Assembly (NCBI GenBank): GCA_040226215.1
Contig: JAVKFF010000048.1
Location: 1-24,170, forward strand
Reading direction: 5' to 3'
Length of the DNA: 24,170 bases
Source: JAVKFF01 sp040226215
Lineage (GTDB): Bacteria > Pseudomonadota > Alphaproteobacteria > DSM-16000 > Inquilinaceae
Below, one piece after another: positions 7,417 through 17,800 of this stretch. Both the position numbers and the translations under genes were made by a program. The notes below the pieces were generated by a model. That model saw only the letters and a list, made by a program, of their open reading frames with translations. It had not been told where the DNA came from and did no database searches. Position 1 is the first letter of the stretch. Each line of letters begins with the position of its first letter.

Positions 7417-8883
7417 CTACCTGTCGAGACCCGCCTGGGCGAAGTACTTGATCTCGAGATAGTCCTCGATGCCGTATTTCGAGCCCTCGCGGCCCACGCC
7501 GCTCTCCTTGACGCCGCCGAAGGGCGCCACCTCGGTGGAGATGAGGCCGGTATTGCTGCCGACGATGCCGTATTCCAGCGCCTCGCCGACACGCCAGACC
7601 CGGCCGATGTCGCGGCTGTAGAAATAGGCCGCCAGGCCGAACTCGGTGTCGTTGGCCATGGCGATGGCCTCCTCCTCGGTCCTGAAGGCGAAGATCGGCG
7701 CCATGGGCCCGAAGGTCTCCTCTCTCGCCACCTTCATCTCCGGCGTCACGCCGGCGATGATCGTCGGCTCGAAGAAGGTGCCGCCCAGCGCGTGGCGCTT
7801 GCCGCCCAGCACCAGTTTGGCGCCCTTGTCGACCGCGTCCTTGACGTGCTCCTCGACCTTCTCCACCGCCTTCATGTCGATCAGCGGACCCTGGGAGACG
7901 CCCTCCTCCAGGCCGTTGCCGACCTTCATCTCCCTGACCTTGGCCGCCAGCTTGTCGACGAAGGCGTCATAGACACCCTCCTGCACCAGGATGCGGTTGG
8001 CGCACACGCAGGTCTGGCCGGCGTTGCGGTATTTCGAGGCGATCGCCCCCTCCACCGCGGCGTCGAGATCGGCGTCGTCGAAGACGATGAAGGGCGCGTT
8101 GCCGCCAAGCTCCATCGACACCTTCTTCACGGTCCTGGCCGCCTGCTCCATCAAGAGGCGGCCGATCTCCGTCGAGCCGGTGAAGGTCACCTTGCGGACG
8201 ATCGGATTGCCGGTGAACTCCCCGCCGATCTGCGAGGCGGAGCCGGTGACGACGCTGAACACGCCCGCCGGCACGCCGGCGCGCTCGGCAAGTTCGGCCA
8301 GTGCCAGGGCGGAGAACGGCGTCTGCGAGGCCGGCTTCAATACCATCGGGCAGCCCGCCGCCAGCGCCGGGCCGGCCTTGCGGGTGATCATGGCAGAGGG
8401 GAAGTTCCAGGGCGTGATCGCGGCGCACACACCGACCGGCTGCTTCAGCACGACGATGCGGCGGTCGGGCGCGTAGGTGGGGATGGTGTCGCCGTAGACG
8501 CGCCGGCCTTCCTCGGCGAACCATTCCAGGAAGCTGGCGGCGTAGGCGATCTCGCCCTTCGATTCCGCCAGCGGCTTGCCCTGCTCCAGCGTCATCAGCT
8601 GGGCCAGCATCTCGGTGTTGTCCAGCATCAGCTGGGCCCATTTGCGCACGATGGCGCCGCGCTCCTTGGCGGTCTTCGCGCGCCAGGCGGGCCAGGCCTT
8701 GTTGGCCGCCTCGATGGCACGCCGCGCCTCCTCCGCGCCCATATTGGGCACCGTGCCCAGCACCGTGTCGTCCGCCGGGTTCAGCACCTCGATGGTGCCG
8801 CCCTTGTCGGCGTCGACCCACTTGCCGTCGATATAGCACTGCTGGCGAAAGAGTTTGGGATCGCTGAAGGAAATCGCCGTCAT
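7417..8883 (-). CDS. gabD: NAD(P)+-dependent succinate-semialdehyde dehydrogenase
   Basis: A 488-residue aldehyde dehydrogenase of the GabD subfamily, which oxidises succinate semialdehyde to succinate, the last step of GABA breakdown. Seen directly: TPWNFP (cofactor-site Asn160), VLKPAS (Lys183), FTGSTEIGRLLM (the NAD-binding turn), MELGGNAPFIVFDDADLD (general base Glu258), GQTCVCANR (nucleophile Cys292), and EETFGPMAPIF with GLISTEVAPFGGVKESGVGREGSKYGIEDYLEIKY at the C-terminus, typical of GabD. ATG 8883 matches the family N-terminus and has AAGAGG ten bases upstream; an ATG 30 codons earlier lacks support. A perfect 20-base palindrome lies about 83 bases upstream and may be its operator. 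No GABA transaminase is in the window, so the physiological substrate could be another short semialdehyde. Confidence 0.92.
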   Translation of the reverse strand: MTAISFSDPKLFRQQCYIDGKWVDADKGGTIEVLNPADDTVLGTVPNMGAEEARRAIEAANKAWPAWRAKTAKERGAIVRKWAQLMLDNTEMLAQLMTLEQGKPLAESKGEIAYAASFLEWFAEEGRRVYGDTIPTYAPDRRIVVLKQPVGVCAAITPWNFPSAMITRKAGPALAAGCPMVLKPASQTPFSALALAELAERAGVPAGVFSVVTGSASQIGGEFTGNPIVRKVTFTGSTEIGRLLMEQAARTVKKVSMELGGNAPFIVFDDADLDAAVEGAIASKYRNAGQTCVCANRILVQEGVYDAFVDKLAAKVREMKVGNGLEEGVSQGPLIDMKAVEKVEEHVKDAVDKGAKLVLGGKRHALGGTFFEPTIIAGVTPEMKVAREETFGPMAPIFAFRTEEEAIAMANDTEFGLAAYFYSRDIGRVWRVGEALEYGIVGSNTGLISTEVAPFGGVKESGVGREGSKYGIEDYLEIKYFAQAGLDR

Positions 8884-8965
8884 GATAAGCGCCTCTTGTG
8901 TGCCTGTTCTCAAGCCGTCGGCCGCCGCCGCAGGCCTCGTGACCGAGGCATGTATTCAGGCCGGC

Positions 8966-8985
8966 GACCGGAACATGTTCCGGTC
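8966..8985. promoter_or_regulatory. Perfect 20-bp palindrome, candidate operator upstream of gabD
   Basis: Half-site GACCGGAACA followed immediately by its exact complement, with no spacer. It lies in the 180-base gap between the glmS stop and the gabD start, both on the minus strand. No T-run follows on either strand and the loop would be zero, so it does not look like a terminator. Perfect uninterrupted dyads of this size are typical of dimeric repressor sites. No regulator gene is adjacent, and the binding protein is unknown. Confidence 0.5.
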
Positions 8986-9063
8986 TCTATCTGATGGCGC
9001 GACAGTGCCGCGCCAACCCCCGGCTGGCAAGGCTTGCCGGAATGGGCAGGGGCAGTGCCGCGC

Positions 9064-10887
<1,824 letters not shown>

Positions 10888-10892
10888 GGTCC

Positions 10893-12251
10893 CTACCGCG
10901 CCTTCTTCGCCGCCTTGTCCTTGGCCATCCGGGCGCGGTACTTGGCGGCCCAGCCCTCGCGCACCTCCTGCCGGCCGCGCGCGACGGCCAGGGCGTCGGC
11001 CGGCACGTCGCCGGTGATCGTGCTGCCGGCACCCACATTCGCCCGCTCGCCAATCGTGACCGGCGCCACCAGCGCGGTGTTGGAACCGATGAAGGCCTCC
11101 GCGCCGATCGCCGTGCGGTGCTTCAGATAGCCGTCATAGTTGCAGGTGATCGTGCCGGCGCCGATATTCGCGCCTGGCCCGATATCGGCGTCGCCCAGAT
11201 AGCTCAGATGGTTGGCCTTCGCGCCGGCGCCCAGCACCGCGTTCTTCACCTCCACGAAGTTGCCGACCCGGGCGTCGGGGCCGATCTCCGCTCCCGGCCG
11301 CAATCTGGCGAACGGTCCGATGACCGCGCCCTTGCGCACGGTCGCACCCTCCAGATGGCTGAAGGCGCGGACCGTCGCCCCCTCCTCGACCGTCACGCCG
11401 GGGCCGAAGACCACGTTGGGCTCGACCGTCACATCGCGGCCGAAACGCGTGTCGGCGGCGAGGAACACCGTTTCCGGCGCCATCAGGGTGACGCCTTCCT
11501 CCATGGCCTTGGCGCGCAGGGCGTCCTGCAGCAGACGCTCGGCCGCCGCCAGCTCGGCCCGGCTGTTGATGCCGAGCAGCGCGTTGTCGCCCTCCAGCGT
11601 CACCGCCGCCGCCGTCCAGCCGCGGGCACGCGCCGCCGCCACCAGGTCGGTCAGGTAGTATTCCCCTTGCGTGTTGCCGGGCTCGATATCGCCGAGCAGC
11701 GTGCCAAGCCGGGCCGCGTCGATCGCCATCATGCCGGCATTGCACAGGGTGATCGCCAGCGTGTCGGCGTCGGCGTCCGCCGCTTCGACGATCTCCAGAA
11801 GGTCGCCCGACGGCCCCAGGCGCAGCCGGCCGAAGCGCGCCGGGTTGGCGAGCTCGATACCCAGCACCACGACCGCCGGGTCGTCCGCGGCCCGCCGCCG
11901 CTCGACCAGCGCGGCCATGGCATCCCGCGGGCTCAGCGGGGCGTCGCCGAACAGGACCAGCACGTCGCCCGCAGCGCCGACCAGTCCGGCATCCAGGGCC
12001 ACGCGCACCGCGTCGCCGGTGCCCCGCTGCGCGGCCTGCACGACGGTCGGGCACGGCGCCACCGCCGCCACAAGATCGTCCATCTCCGGGCCGACCACAA
12101 CGGCAATGCGCTCGGCTTCCAGATCGCGGGCCTTGTCCAGCACGTGGGCGATCATCGGCACGCCCGCCAGCGCGTGCATCACCTTCGGCAGGCGGGAGCG
12201 CATGCGGGTGCCCTTGCCGGCAGCCAGGATCAGACAGGTGAGCGGGGGCAT
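10893..12251 (-). CDS. glmU: Bifunctional N-acetylglucosamine-1-phosphate uridyltransferase / glucosamine-1-phosphate acetyltransferase
   Basis: A 452-residue enzyme that acetylates GlcN-1-P and then uridylylates it to UDP-GlcNAc. The N-terminal nucleotidyltransferase has LILAAGKGTRMRSRLPKVMHALAGVPM (about 6-32), AAQRGTGDAV, LVLFGDAPL and GEYYLTDLVAAA. The C-terminal left-handed beta-helix is seen as hexapeptide repeats from about residue 250, with GNFVEVKNAVLGAGAKANHLSYLGDADIG and GAGTITCNYDGYLKHRT. Conserved acetyltransferase residues (Lys and His in this region) are present. The ATG at 12251 is placed by family length (about 450); an upstream in-frame extension is not conserved in character. 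The C-terminus is Lys/Arg-rich (MAKDKAAKKAR), common in this family. It precedes glmS by five bases and supplies UDP-GlcNAc for envelope polymers. Confidence 0.96.
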   Translation of the reverse strand: MPPLTCLILAAGKGTRMRSRLPKVMHALAGVPMIAHVLDKARDLEAERIAVVVGPEMDDLVAAVAPCPTVVQAAQRGTGDAVRVALDAGLVGAAGDVLVLFGDAPLSPRDAMAALVERRRAADDPAVVVLGIELANPARFGRLRLGPSGDLLEIVEAADADADTLAITLCNAGMMAIDAARLGTLLGDIEPGNTQGEYYLTDLVAAARARGWTAAAVTLEGDNALLGINSRAELAAAERLLQDALRAKAMEEGVTLMAPETVFLAADTRFGRDVTVEPNVVFGPGVTVEEGATVRAFSHLEGATVRKGAVIGPFARLRPGAEIGPDARVGNFVEVKNAVLGAGAKANHLSYLGDADIGPGANIGAGTITCNYDGYLKHRTAIGAEAFIGSNTALVAPVTIGERANVGAGSTITGDVPADALAVARGRQEVREGWAAKYRARMAKDKAAKKAR

Positions 12252-12437
12252 GGCCTCACTTCTCGCTTGGTCGTGCGGACGCGTGGTCGCGCGCTGGGGC
12301 GGCAGCAGGGGCGGCATCGCCGTATCCCCGCCGGCAGGTCCGCTGATGCCACAGCGGCTGAGTCGAACAGAAATCAATCTTTGTTTCGCGGTATTAAAGC
12401 GGCGGCCGACGCGCCGGCTGCTGCCCCTCCCAGCCGC
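12252..12437. other. Region upstream of glmU
   Basis: No gene is seen here. The region contains a short AT-rich island at about 12369-12404 (AATCAATCTTTG, GGTATTAAAG on the plus strand) in otherwise very GC-rich DNA. This is the likeliest place for the glmU-glmS promoter on the minus strand, but no clear -35/-10 pair could be picked. Confidence 0.35.
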
Positions 12438-12466
12438 TTGACAGGGTTCGCGGCGCCCCGTACAAC
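12438..12466 (+). promoter_or_regulatory. Sigma70-type promoter of tRNA-Val
   Basis: TTGACA (12438-12443, exact consensus -35), a 17-base spacer, and TACAAC (12461-12466, four of six bases of the -10 consensus). The expected transcription start is near 12473, about 13 bases before the mature tRNA, a normal short leader for a tRNA gene. Confidence 0.8.
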
Positions 12467-12485
12467 CCGGCCGCATCTGGGGCGC

Positions 12486-12562
12486 GGGCGCGTAGCTCAG
12501 TTGGTTAGAGCGCCGTCTTCACACGGCGGAGGTCACAAGTTCGAATCTTGTCGCGCCCACCA
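12486..12562 (+). tRNA. tRNA-Val, anticodon CAC
   Basis: A 77-base gene with CCA encoded. The acceptor stem is GGGCGCG (12486-12492) with CGCGCCC (12552-12558). The D arm is GCTC/GAGC. The anticodon stem is CCGTC/GGCGG with loop TTCACAC, giving anticodon CAC, which reads GUG valine codons. The T arm is ACAAG/CTTGT with loop TTCGAAT. The discriminator base is A, followed by CCA at 12560-12562. Every arm pairs fully apart from one G-T pair in the anticodon stem. No sign of a phage or island junction was found at its 3' end. Confidence 0.97.
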
Positions 12563-12714
12563 GGTCAATCTCCTACCCTTCCCGGCGTACTGGACGGCTC
12601 GAATCGGTGACCGACGGCGAATTCGCCCGCCACCAGACATCGGCGACCCATCCGCCGGAGACCACCGGATTGACGGCCGCGCCAGCAACTAGCTCAGCCC
12701 TGGAGGGATCCGAC

Positions 12715-13269
12715 TTGTCGAACAATGCCCGCCCGCGCCGTGGACCGCTCGCCCGTCTCGGCCTTCTGGGTGGTGCGGTCCTGCTGTTCGCATCGGCCAC
12801 GGTACCCGTGCACGCCACCGCCCAGGGTGTGGTGGAGGAGATCTTCGACGGCGATGGCTGGCGCGTCCGGGTGCTCGACATCGAAACCCGGCTGCGCTCG
12901 CTGGTAATGTGCCAGATGATCCGCCTGGTGGAAGGCCAGGAGGTGGTCTTCGTGATCAGCTCCGAGGACCCCGCGCGCTACCGGGTGGCATTCGCCAAGA
13001 ACCTGTTCGACCGGATGCTGGCGGGCGAGCACACCATCGTCGTCGACAGCGCCAGCGGCAGCATGCCGAGCACGCTGTCGGTTTCCGACCAGTCCGACAT
13101 GGTCAGCTTCGCCGTCACCCGCGCGGCGCTCGACTACAGCGATCTGCTGACCAATGACGGCTTCGCGCTTCGCATCGGCAACCGCAGCTACGACTTCGAC
13201 TTCAATCCGCCCGATGGCGAGTTGATGGCGCACATGAACGACTGCGTCGCGGCCGCCGGCCCGCGCTGA
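12715..13269 (+). CDS. Exported protein of unknown function
   Basis: A 184-residue protein I do not recognise. It has a basic N-terminus (SNNARPRRGPLARLG), a hydrophobic stretch (about 16-30) and a likely signal-peptidase I site after ATA-36, so the mature part of about 148 residues should be periplasmic or secreted. Two cysteines, C66 (VMCQM) and C177 (MNDCVAA), could form a disulfide. The mature region looks like a beta-rich single domain, with LRIGNRSYDFDFNPPDGELMAHMNDC at the end; this closing pattern resembles small periplasmic proteins of the IalB/DUF1176 style, but only loosely. The start is taken as TTG 12715, because GGAGGG (12702-12707) lies seven bases upstream and the signal peptide begins there. 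A GTG at 12607 would add 36 residues that look non-coding. It stands alone between the tRNA and a convergent TPR gene. Confidence 0.75.
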   Translation: MSNNARPRRGPLARLGLLGGAVLLFASATVPVHATAQGVVEEIFDGDGWRVRVLDIETRLRSLVMCQMIRLVEGQEVVFVISSEDPARYRVAFAKNLFDRMLAGEHTIVVDSASGSMPSTLSVSDQSDMVSFAVTRAALDYSDLLTNDGFALRIGNRSYDFDFNPPDGELMAHMNDCVAAAGPR

Positions 13270-13294
13270 GGATCGCCAGGCTGGTTGCAGCACG

Positions 13295-13320
13295 GGCGAC
13301 CGCGAGCCGGTCCGGTCGCC
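13295..13320. terminator. Hairpin between convergent genes, possible bidirectional terminator
   Basis: An eight-base-pair perfect stem, GGCGACCG (13295-13302) with CGGTCGCC (13313-13320), around a ten-base loop. It sits in the 71-base gap between the convergent exported protein (ends 13269) and the TPR lipoprotein (ends 13341). There is only a weak pyrimidine stretch after it on the plus strand (GCCTTCCTCTC), so intrinsic termination is plausible but not certain. Confidence 0.45.
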
Positions 13321-13340
13321 GCCTTCCTCTCAGGCCTTCC

Positions 13341-14516
13341 TCACAGCCCCAGGATGCATTCGTCGGAGCGCAGGCAGGCACGCAGCGCCTCGCGGGTCTC
13401 CTCGCTGTCCTCCCCGGTGAACGGCCCGTCATAGTAGTCGTCCTCGGCCAGTTCCTCCTGCACCTTCTCGATGAAGGACGGTCCGCCGATCTCCGCGCCG
13501 CGCTCATAGGCCCGGATGCCGTCCTCGATGTCGCCGGAGAGGGAGAAGGCGCGCAGATAGGTCTCGATCACCTGCACGCGGTCGGCGTCGTCGAGCAGCG
13601 GCAGCGCGGCGCGAGAGGCATGCGCCGCCCGCCGGATGTCATCAATTTCGAGATAGGTGCGCACCAGCCAGCGATGCGGCCATTCGTACTCCGGCGTCGC
13701 GGCGATGGCCTCGCGGAACGCCACGATCGCCTCGTCATATCGGTCCAGATAGTGCAGCAGCCGGCCCTTCTGGTAGTAGTAGTATTCCTCTTCCGGATCG
13801 ATGGCGATCAGCCGGTCGTAGTCCGCCAGCGCCAGGTCCCACTCCTCGAGGTCCTCGTAGTACTCGGCCCGCTGGAAGAGCTGGTCTTCGCGCGTCGGGT
13901 CGATGGCGATGGCCTCCGTCAGGTCCGCGACGGCCCCCTCGATGTCGTCGAGATCCTGATAGGTCGAGGCCCGCCGGCGCAATGCGGTGTCGTCGTCCGG
14001 ATTGGCTTCGATATAGGCGTTGAAGTCCTCGAGCGCGCTTTCCGGATTGTCCATCTCGCTATGCACCCTGGCACGCCAGTAGAGCAGGCGCGTATCCTCC
14101 GGGTCGGCGGCGACGGCGTCATTGATCGCCGCCAGCGCCTCCTCGTAGCGGTCGGCGTCCCGCAGGATGCGCATGCGCCGATAATAGGCCGCGGCGTAGT
14201 CTGGCGCGGCTTCGAGTGCGAGGTCGACGCTCGCCAGCGCGTCCTCCGGCCGGTCGAGATCCTCGAAGGCCTCGGCCCGCTCGATATAGATGTCGGCGAT
14301 CGCTTCGCCCGTCACGCCGATCGCCAGGCTGCGCTCGACCAGTTCGTCACAGGCACGCACGCTGCCCATGGGGAACTGGTCCATGTCGCCCCACCCACGG
14401 CAATCGCGCTCGAGGTCGCGGAAGCGGCCCGTGAAGGGGCGGTCGCTCTCGCAGGCGGCAACACCAACCAACGCCAGCAGCGCCAGCGGACGAACCAGGC
14501 GCCCAATCGATACCAT
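13341..14516 (-). CDS. TPR-repeat lipoprotein
   Basis: A 391-residue lipoprotein. The signal peptide MVSIGRLVRPLALLALVGVAAC ends in lipobox VAAC with lipidated Cys22; the following residue is Glu rather than Asp, so outer-membrane sorting is expected. After a linker with FRDLERDCRGWGDMDQFPMGSVRACDELVE (about 30-60), residues from about 75 to 355 form some seven or eight tetratricopeptide repeats, for example YYRRMRILRDADRYEEALAA, LYWRARVHSEMDNPESALED and YYYQKGRLLHYLDRYDEAIV. The C-terminus is acidic and closes with CLRSDECILGL, giving a further Cys pair. TPR lipoproteins serve as scaffolds in envelope assembly or polymer export. ATG 14516 has GGAG six bases upstream and begins the signal peptide. 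The gene is divergent from the ATP-grasp/MurF/CapA fusion across 296 bases, so a shared role in surface polymer export is possible but unproven. Confidence 0.88.
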   Translation of the reverse strand: MVSIGRLVRPLALLALVGVAACESDRPFTGRFRDLERDCRGWGDMDQFPMGSVRACDELVERSLAIGVTGEAIADIYIERAEAFEDLDRPEDALASVDLALEAAPDYAAAYYRRMRILRDADRYEEALAAINDAVAADPEDTRLLYWRARVHSEMDNPESALEDFNAYIEANPDDDTALRRRASTYQDLDDIEGAVADLTEAIAIDPTREDQLFQRAEYYEDLEEWDLALADYDRLIAIDPEEEYYYYQKGRLLHYLDRYDEAIVAFREAIAATPEYEWPHRWLVRTYLEIDDIRRAAHASRAALPLLDDADRVQVIETYLRAFSLSGDIEDGIRAYERGAEIGGPSFIEKVQEELAEDDYYDGPFTGEDSEETREALRACLRSDECILGL

Positions 14517-14812
14517 TTCGAACTCCAGAATGCGGCTGATCGTGAAACGTGCACTACCTGCAAGCATTGAATCAGACCCGGTAGTCGACATCAAAGCCTG
14601 CGGCCGGAGACCTAACGAAAGTCGATAGGCACTCTCCGCCTCGCTCCCTTCTGCGCCCTGCTCCCGTGGACGAAAAGCGGCGAGTGGCCGGGCACAATCG
14701 CCGCGGGGGCGCGGCGTCGGTCGCGTTCGCTGCAACTCAATGTTGTCGCCTGCCTCCATCGATCTGACCTATCGTATCCGTTGAACGGCGAACGGTCGGG
14801 ACGAGGCGGTCG
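14517..14812. promoter_or_regulatory. Divergent intergenic region before the ATP-grasp/MurF/CapA gene
   Basis: These 296 bases separate the TPR lipoprotein (minus) from the 1519-residue fusion (plus) and should contain both promoters. No reading frame with a good start was found. Codon-like GC bias is weaker here than in the flanking genes. No convincing -35/-10 pair, operator dyad or terminator was picked out. Confidence 0.35.
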
Positions 14813-17800
14813 ATGGCGAACGGTGACGGCAAGCAGACCGGCGAACCAGCGGCAGGCGAACCCGATAGCGCGCTCGGCCAGCGTGTCGAGCGATTTGTCC
14901 GATCCTCCTTTCCGACCTTCGCGCCGCTCGTCAAGCGACCGGCAGAGGCCGTGGCCAAACGTTTCGGCCGCTTCTTTCGCGCCTTCAACTTCAACTACCA
15001 CGACCCGCATGCTTTCAGCCGTTGGCTGTTCGACGACAAGCTGATCATCGAGGGATTGCTGAAGGCCAATGGCCTGCCTGTCGCCGAGACGCGCTGGACG
15101 GTCACCGGCGACCGCGCCTTCGATCATGCCACCCACCGGGAGCACCCGCTCGCGGCGATCGTGGAGGAGTTGCTCGACAGCCGCCACTTCTGCAAGCCGC
15201 GGAACGGCGAGAGCGGCGCCGGCACCTTCATCATCGACGGCGGCCTGCTGTTCGATGGCAGCGGCGCGGGCCGCCCGATCGACGCCGCCGCGCTGCAGGC
15301 GCGCTTCGCCTCTGCCGGCACCATGCTGCTCCAGGACGTCATCGCGCAGCATCCGGCGCTCGATGTGATCCATGCCGGGTCGCTGAACACCGTGCGCGGC
15401 CTCAGCTATCTCGATCGGCGCGGAACCGCCAGGATGGTGGGCGCCACGCTGCGTCTGGGAGTCGCCGAGGCCATCGTCGACAACGCCTCCGCCGGCGGTC
15501 TGTTCTGCGGCATCGACCTCGACTCTGGCGGGCTGATGGCGCACGCCTACGACAAGTCGGGCAAGGCGTTCGCACGTCACCCGACCTCGGGCTGGCCTTT
15601 CGATGGCACCGGGATTCCCGGCCTCGACGCGGCCTTCGCCATCTGCATCCGCGGACACGAGCTGCTTGGTCGCCCCAGCACGATCGGTTGGGACGTCGCC
15701 ATCGGCCCCGATGGACCGGTGGTCCTGGAGGCGAACACCCTGTGGATGGCCCTGCTGCATGCCAAGGTCGACCGTTACGTCGGGGCGCGCCTGTGGCGTG
15801 CCTTCCTCGACGATTACGAGGGCGTCGATCTGGGCTTCGCCGCACCGGGCCTGGCCCGACTGTCGATCGCGCGGAACGCGCAACTCGCCGTCTTCGCCGA
15901 TATCCAGGCGGTCGAGCCGTCGCGGGAGCTCGCATCGCGCATCGCGCGGGGCGTTCGCCGTCGCGGTTTCACGGGCACGCTCGCCACGCTGCCGGACGGC
16001 AGTCTGCACCTCCGTCTCGAAGGGGCGGCCAGAAGGCTGGAGACGTTCCTGTTCGCCATCGCGACGGGGGAACATGGCGCGTGGCCAGGCGCCCGCGTCA
16101 CGGTGAAGAGCGCGGAAATCCTGGCACCAGACGGCTTCACCGTCTCCCGGCCGCCGGCGGACCCGCCACCACCCTCCCCCGCCAGACCCGCATCGCGCGG
16201 CGATGGCATGCCGCTGACAGCCGCCGACCTCGCCCGCATTACCGGCGGACGCTGGCAGGGCCTCGACGATCCCGGCCGCCGATTTCTCGGGCTCAGGCGC
16301 CTGGAACGGGCGCGCGCCGGAGAGATCGGGCTCGCCTTCGACGGCTCGTCGCGCTGGCCGGGGCGGGAGGCCATGCCCTCGACCGCGCGGGAGATGCAGG
16401 CTGCCGCGGAGACGGGCGTGGCGGCCTTCCTCGTCGCCGGTGCGGCGGTTGCGCCGGCGCTCGACCGGCCGGTGCTGACGGTCGAGAGCACCTGGGATGC
16501 GCTCGCTCAGATCGCGGCGGCGAACCGGGACGCCACGACCGCGCGCCGGATCCTGGTCACCGGCTCCGTGGGCAAGACCACTTACAAGGGGATGACGGCC
16601 CACATTCTCGCGGACCAGTGCCGGATCGCCGCGGCCACCGACAGCGCCAATCTGAACGCCCCGATCTGGGAGAGCCTCGCCTCGATCGGCGCCACGGACG
16701 ACATCGCCATCATCGAGGCGTCCGTGGCCAATCCCGGCCGCGGCCGCGAACGCAGCGCCATCATCCTCCCGCACATCTGCGTTCTCACCCACATCAACGA
16801 GAGCCACACCGCCTATCACGGCTCGCTCGCCAACCTGATTGTGGCGAAGGCGGAGGCGGTGATCTCGCTGGCCCCGGACGGTGTCTGCCTGATGGGCGCC
16901 GACCACGCCCATTATCCAGCCCTGCGCCAGGCCGTCGAGACACTGCGCCAGGTTCCCATACTGACCTGGGGACGCGAGCCCTGGTGCGACGCCGTCCTCG
17001 AGATGGCCCGGTACGAGAGCGACCGATCCCGCTGGATCGTGCATGCCCGCATCACCGGGCGCCTGCACGACTACACCATCGCTACCCATCACAGCTTCGT
17101 GCCCGTGGCCAGCCTGGCGTCGCTGCTGACCGCGCAATGCCTCGGTCTGGACGTGGCGGCGGCGGCCGCGCGCTTTGCCGATTTCAAGGCCGGCGAAACG
17201 GCCGGCCAGATCCGCGAGGTCGCCTTTGGCGATGGCCACATCACGCTGTTCGACTATAGCCAGCGCGGCTCCATCGCCGCCTTCCGAAACGCCTTCGCCG
17301 ATCTCTACCGGCTGGCGCCGCCCGATGCACGCATCGTCATGGCGCTCGGTGAATCCCGCGATCTCGCGCCCGACGATCATGTGCGCGTGCACCACGAGAT
17401 CGCCAACCTGATCCAGCCCGCGCGGACCACGCACCTGTTCACAGTGGGCGACGGCATGACGCTCGTTCGCCGGGAGCTGGGCGATGCCCCCTTTCTGGCC
17501 GCGCACGGGGCCAAGCCCGCGGATATCCGTGGGCCCCTTTTCGATGCCATCCAGCCCGGCGATGTCGTCTTCATCCAGGGCCACCACCGGGTCTGGCTCG
17601 AACACCTGGTGCGGGAACTCCTCGGCGGGCGTGGCGTCGACGCTGGGAGTGGGCCTCATCCGGCGCTGTTGCGCTCACGCCTGCGGCGGCTGGCACGGGG
17701 GGATACGTCCGCGGCGACGTCGGTGCTGGCATTCGGCGGCGATGTCTGCCTGGCGCGCGATCTGCCGGGGTTGGTGGTGGAGCGGGGCGATCGCACGGCC

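Noticed and set aside
10888..10892. glmS ribozyme
   Set aside because: Only five bases separate glmU and glmS, and the ribozyme is known from Gram-positive bacteria.
12486..12620. tRNA-Val as an integration site of a mobile element
   Set aside because: No repeat of the tRNA 3' end, integrase or foreign-looking genes were seen downstream.
14612..17659. A 1015-residue open frame on the minus strand opposite the fusion gene
   Set aside because: It is a shadow of the GC-rich plus-strand gene: low-complexity Arg/Ala/Gly/His-rich translation, no recognisable domain, while the plus strand has clear ATP-grasp and Mur motifs.
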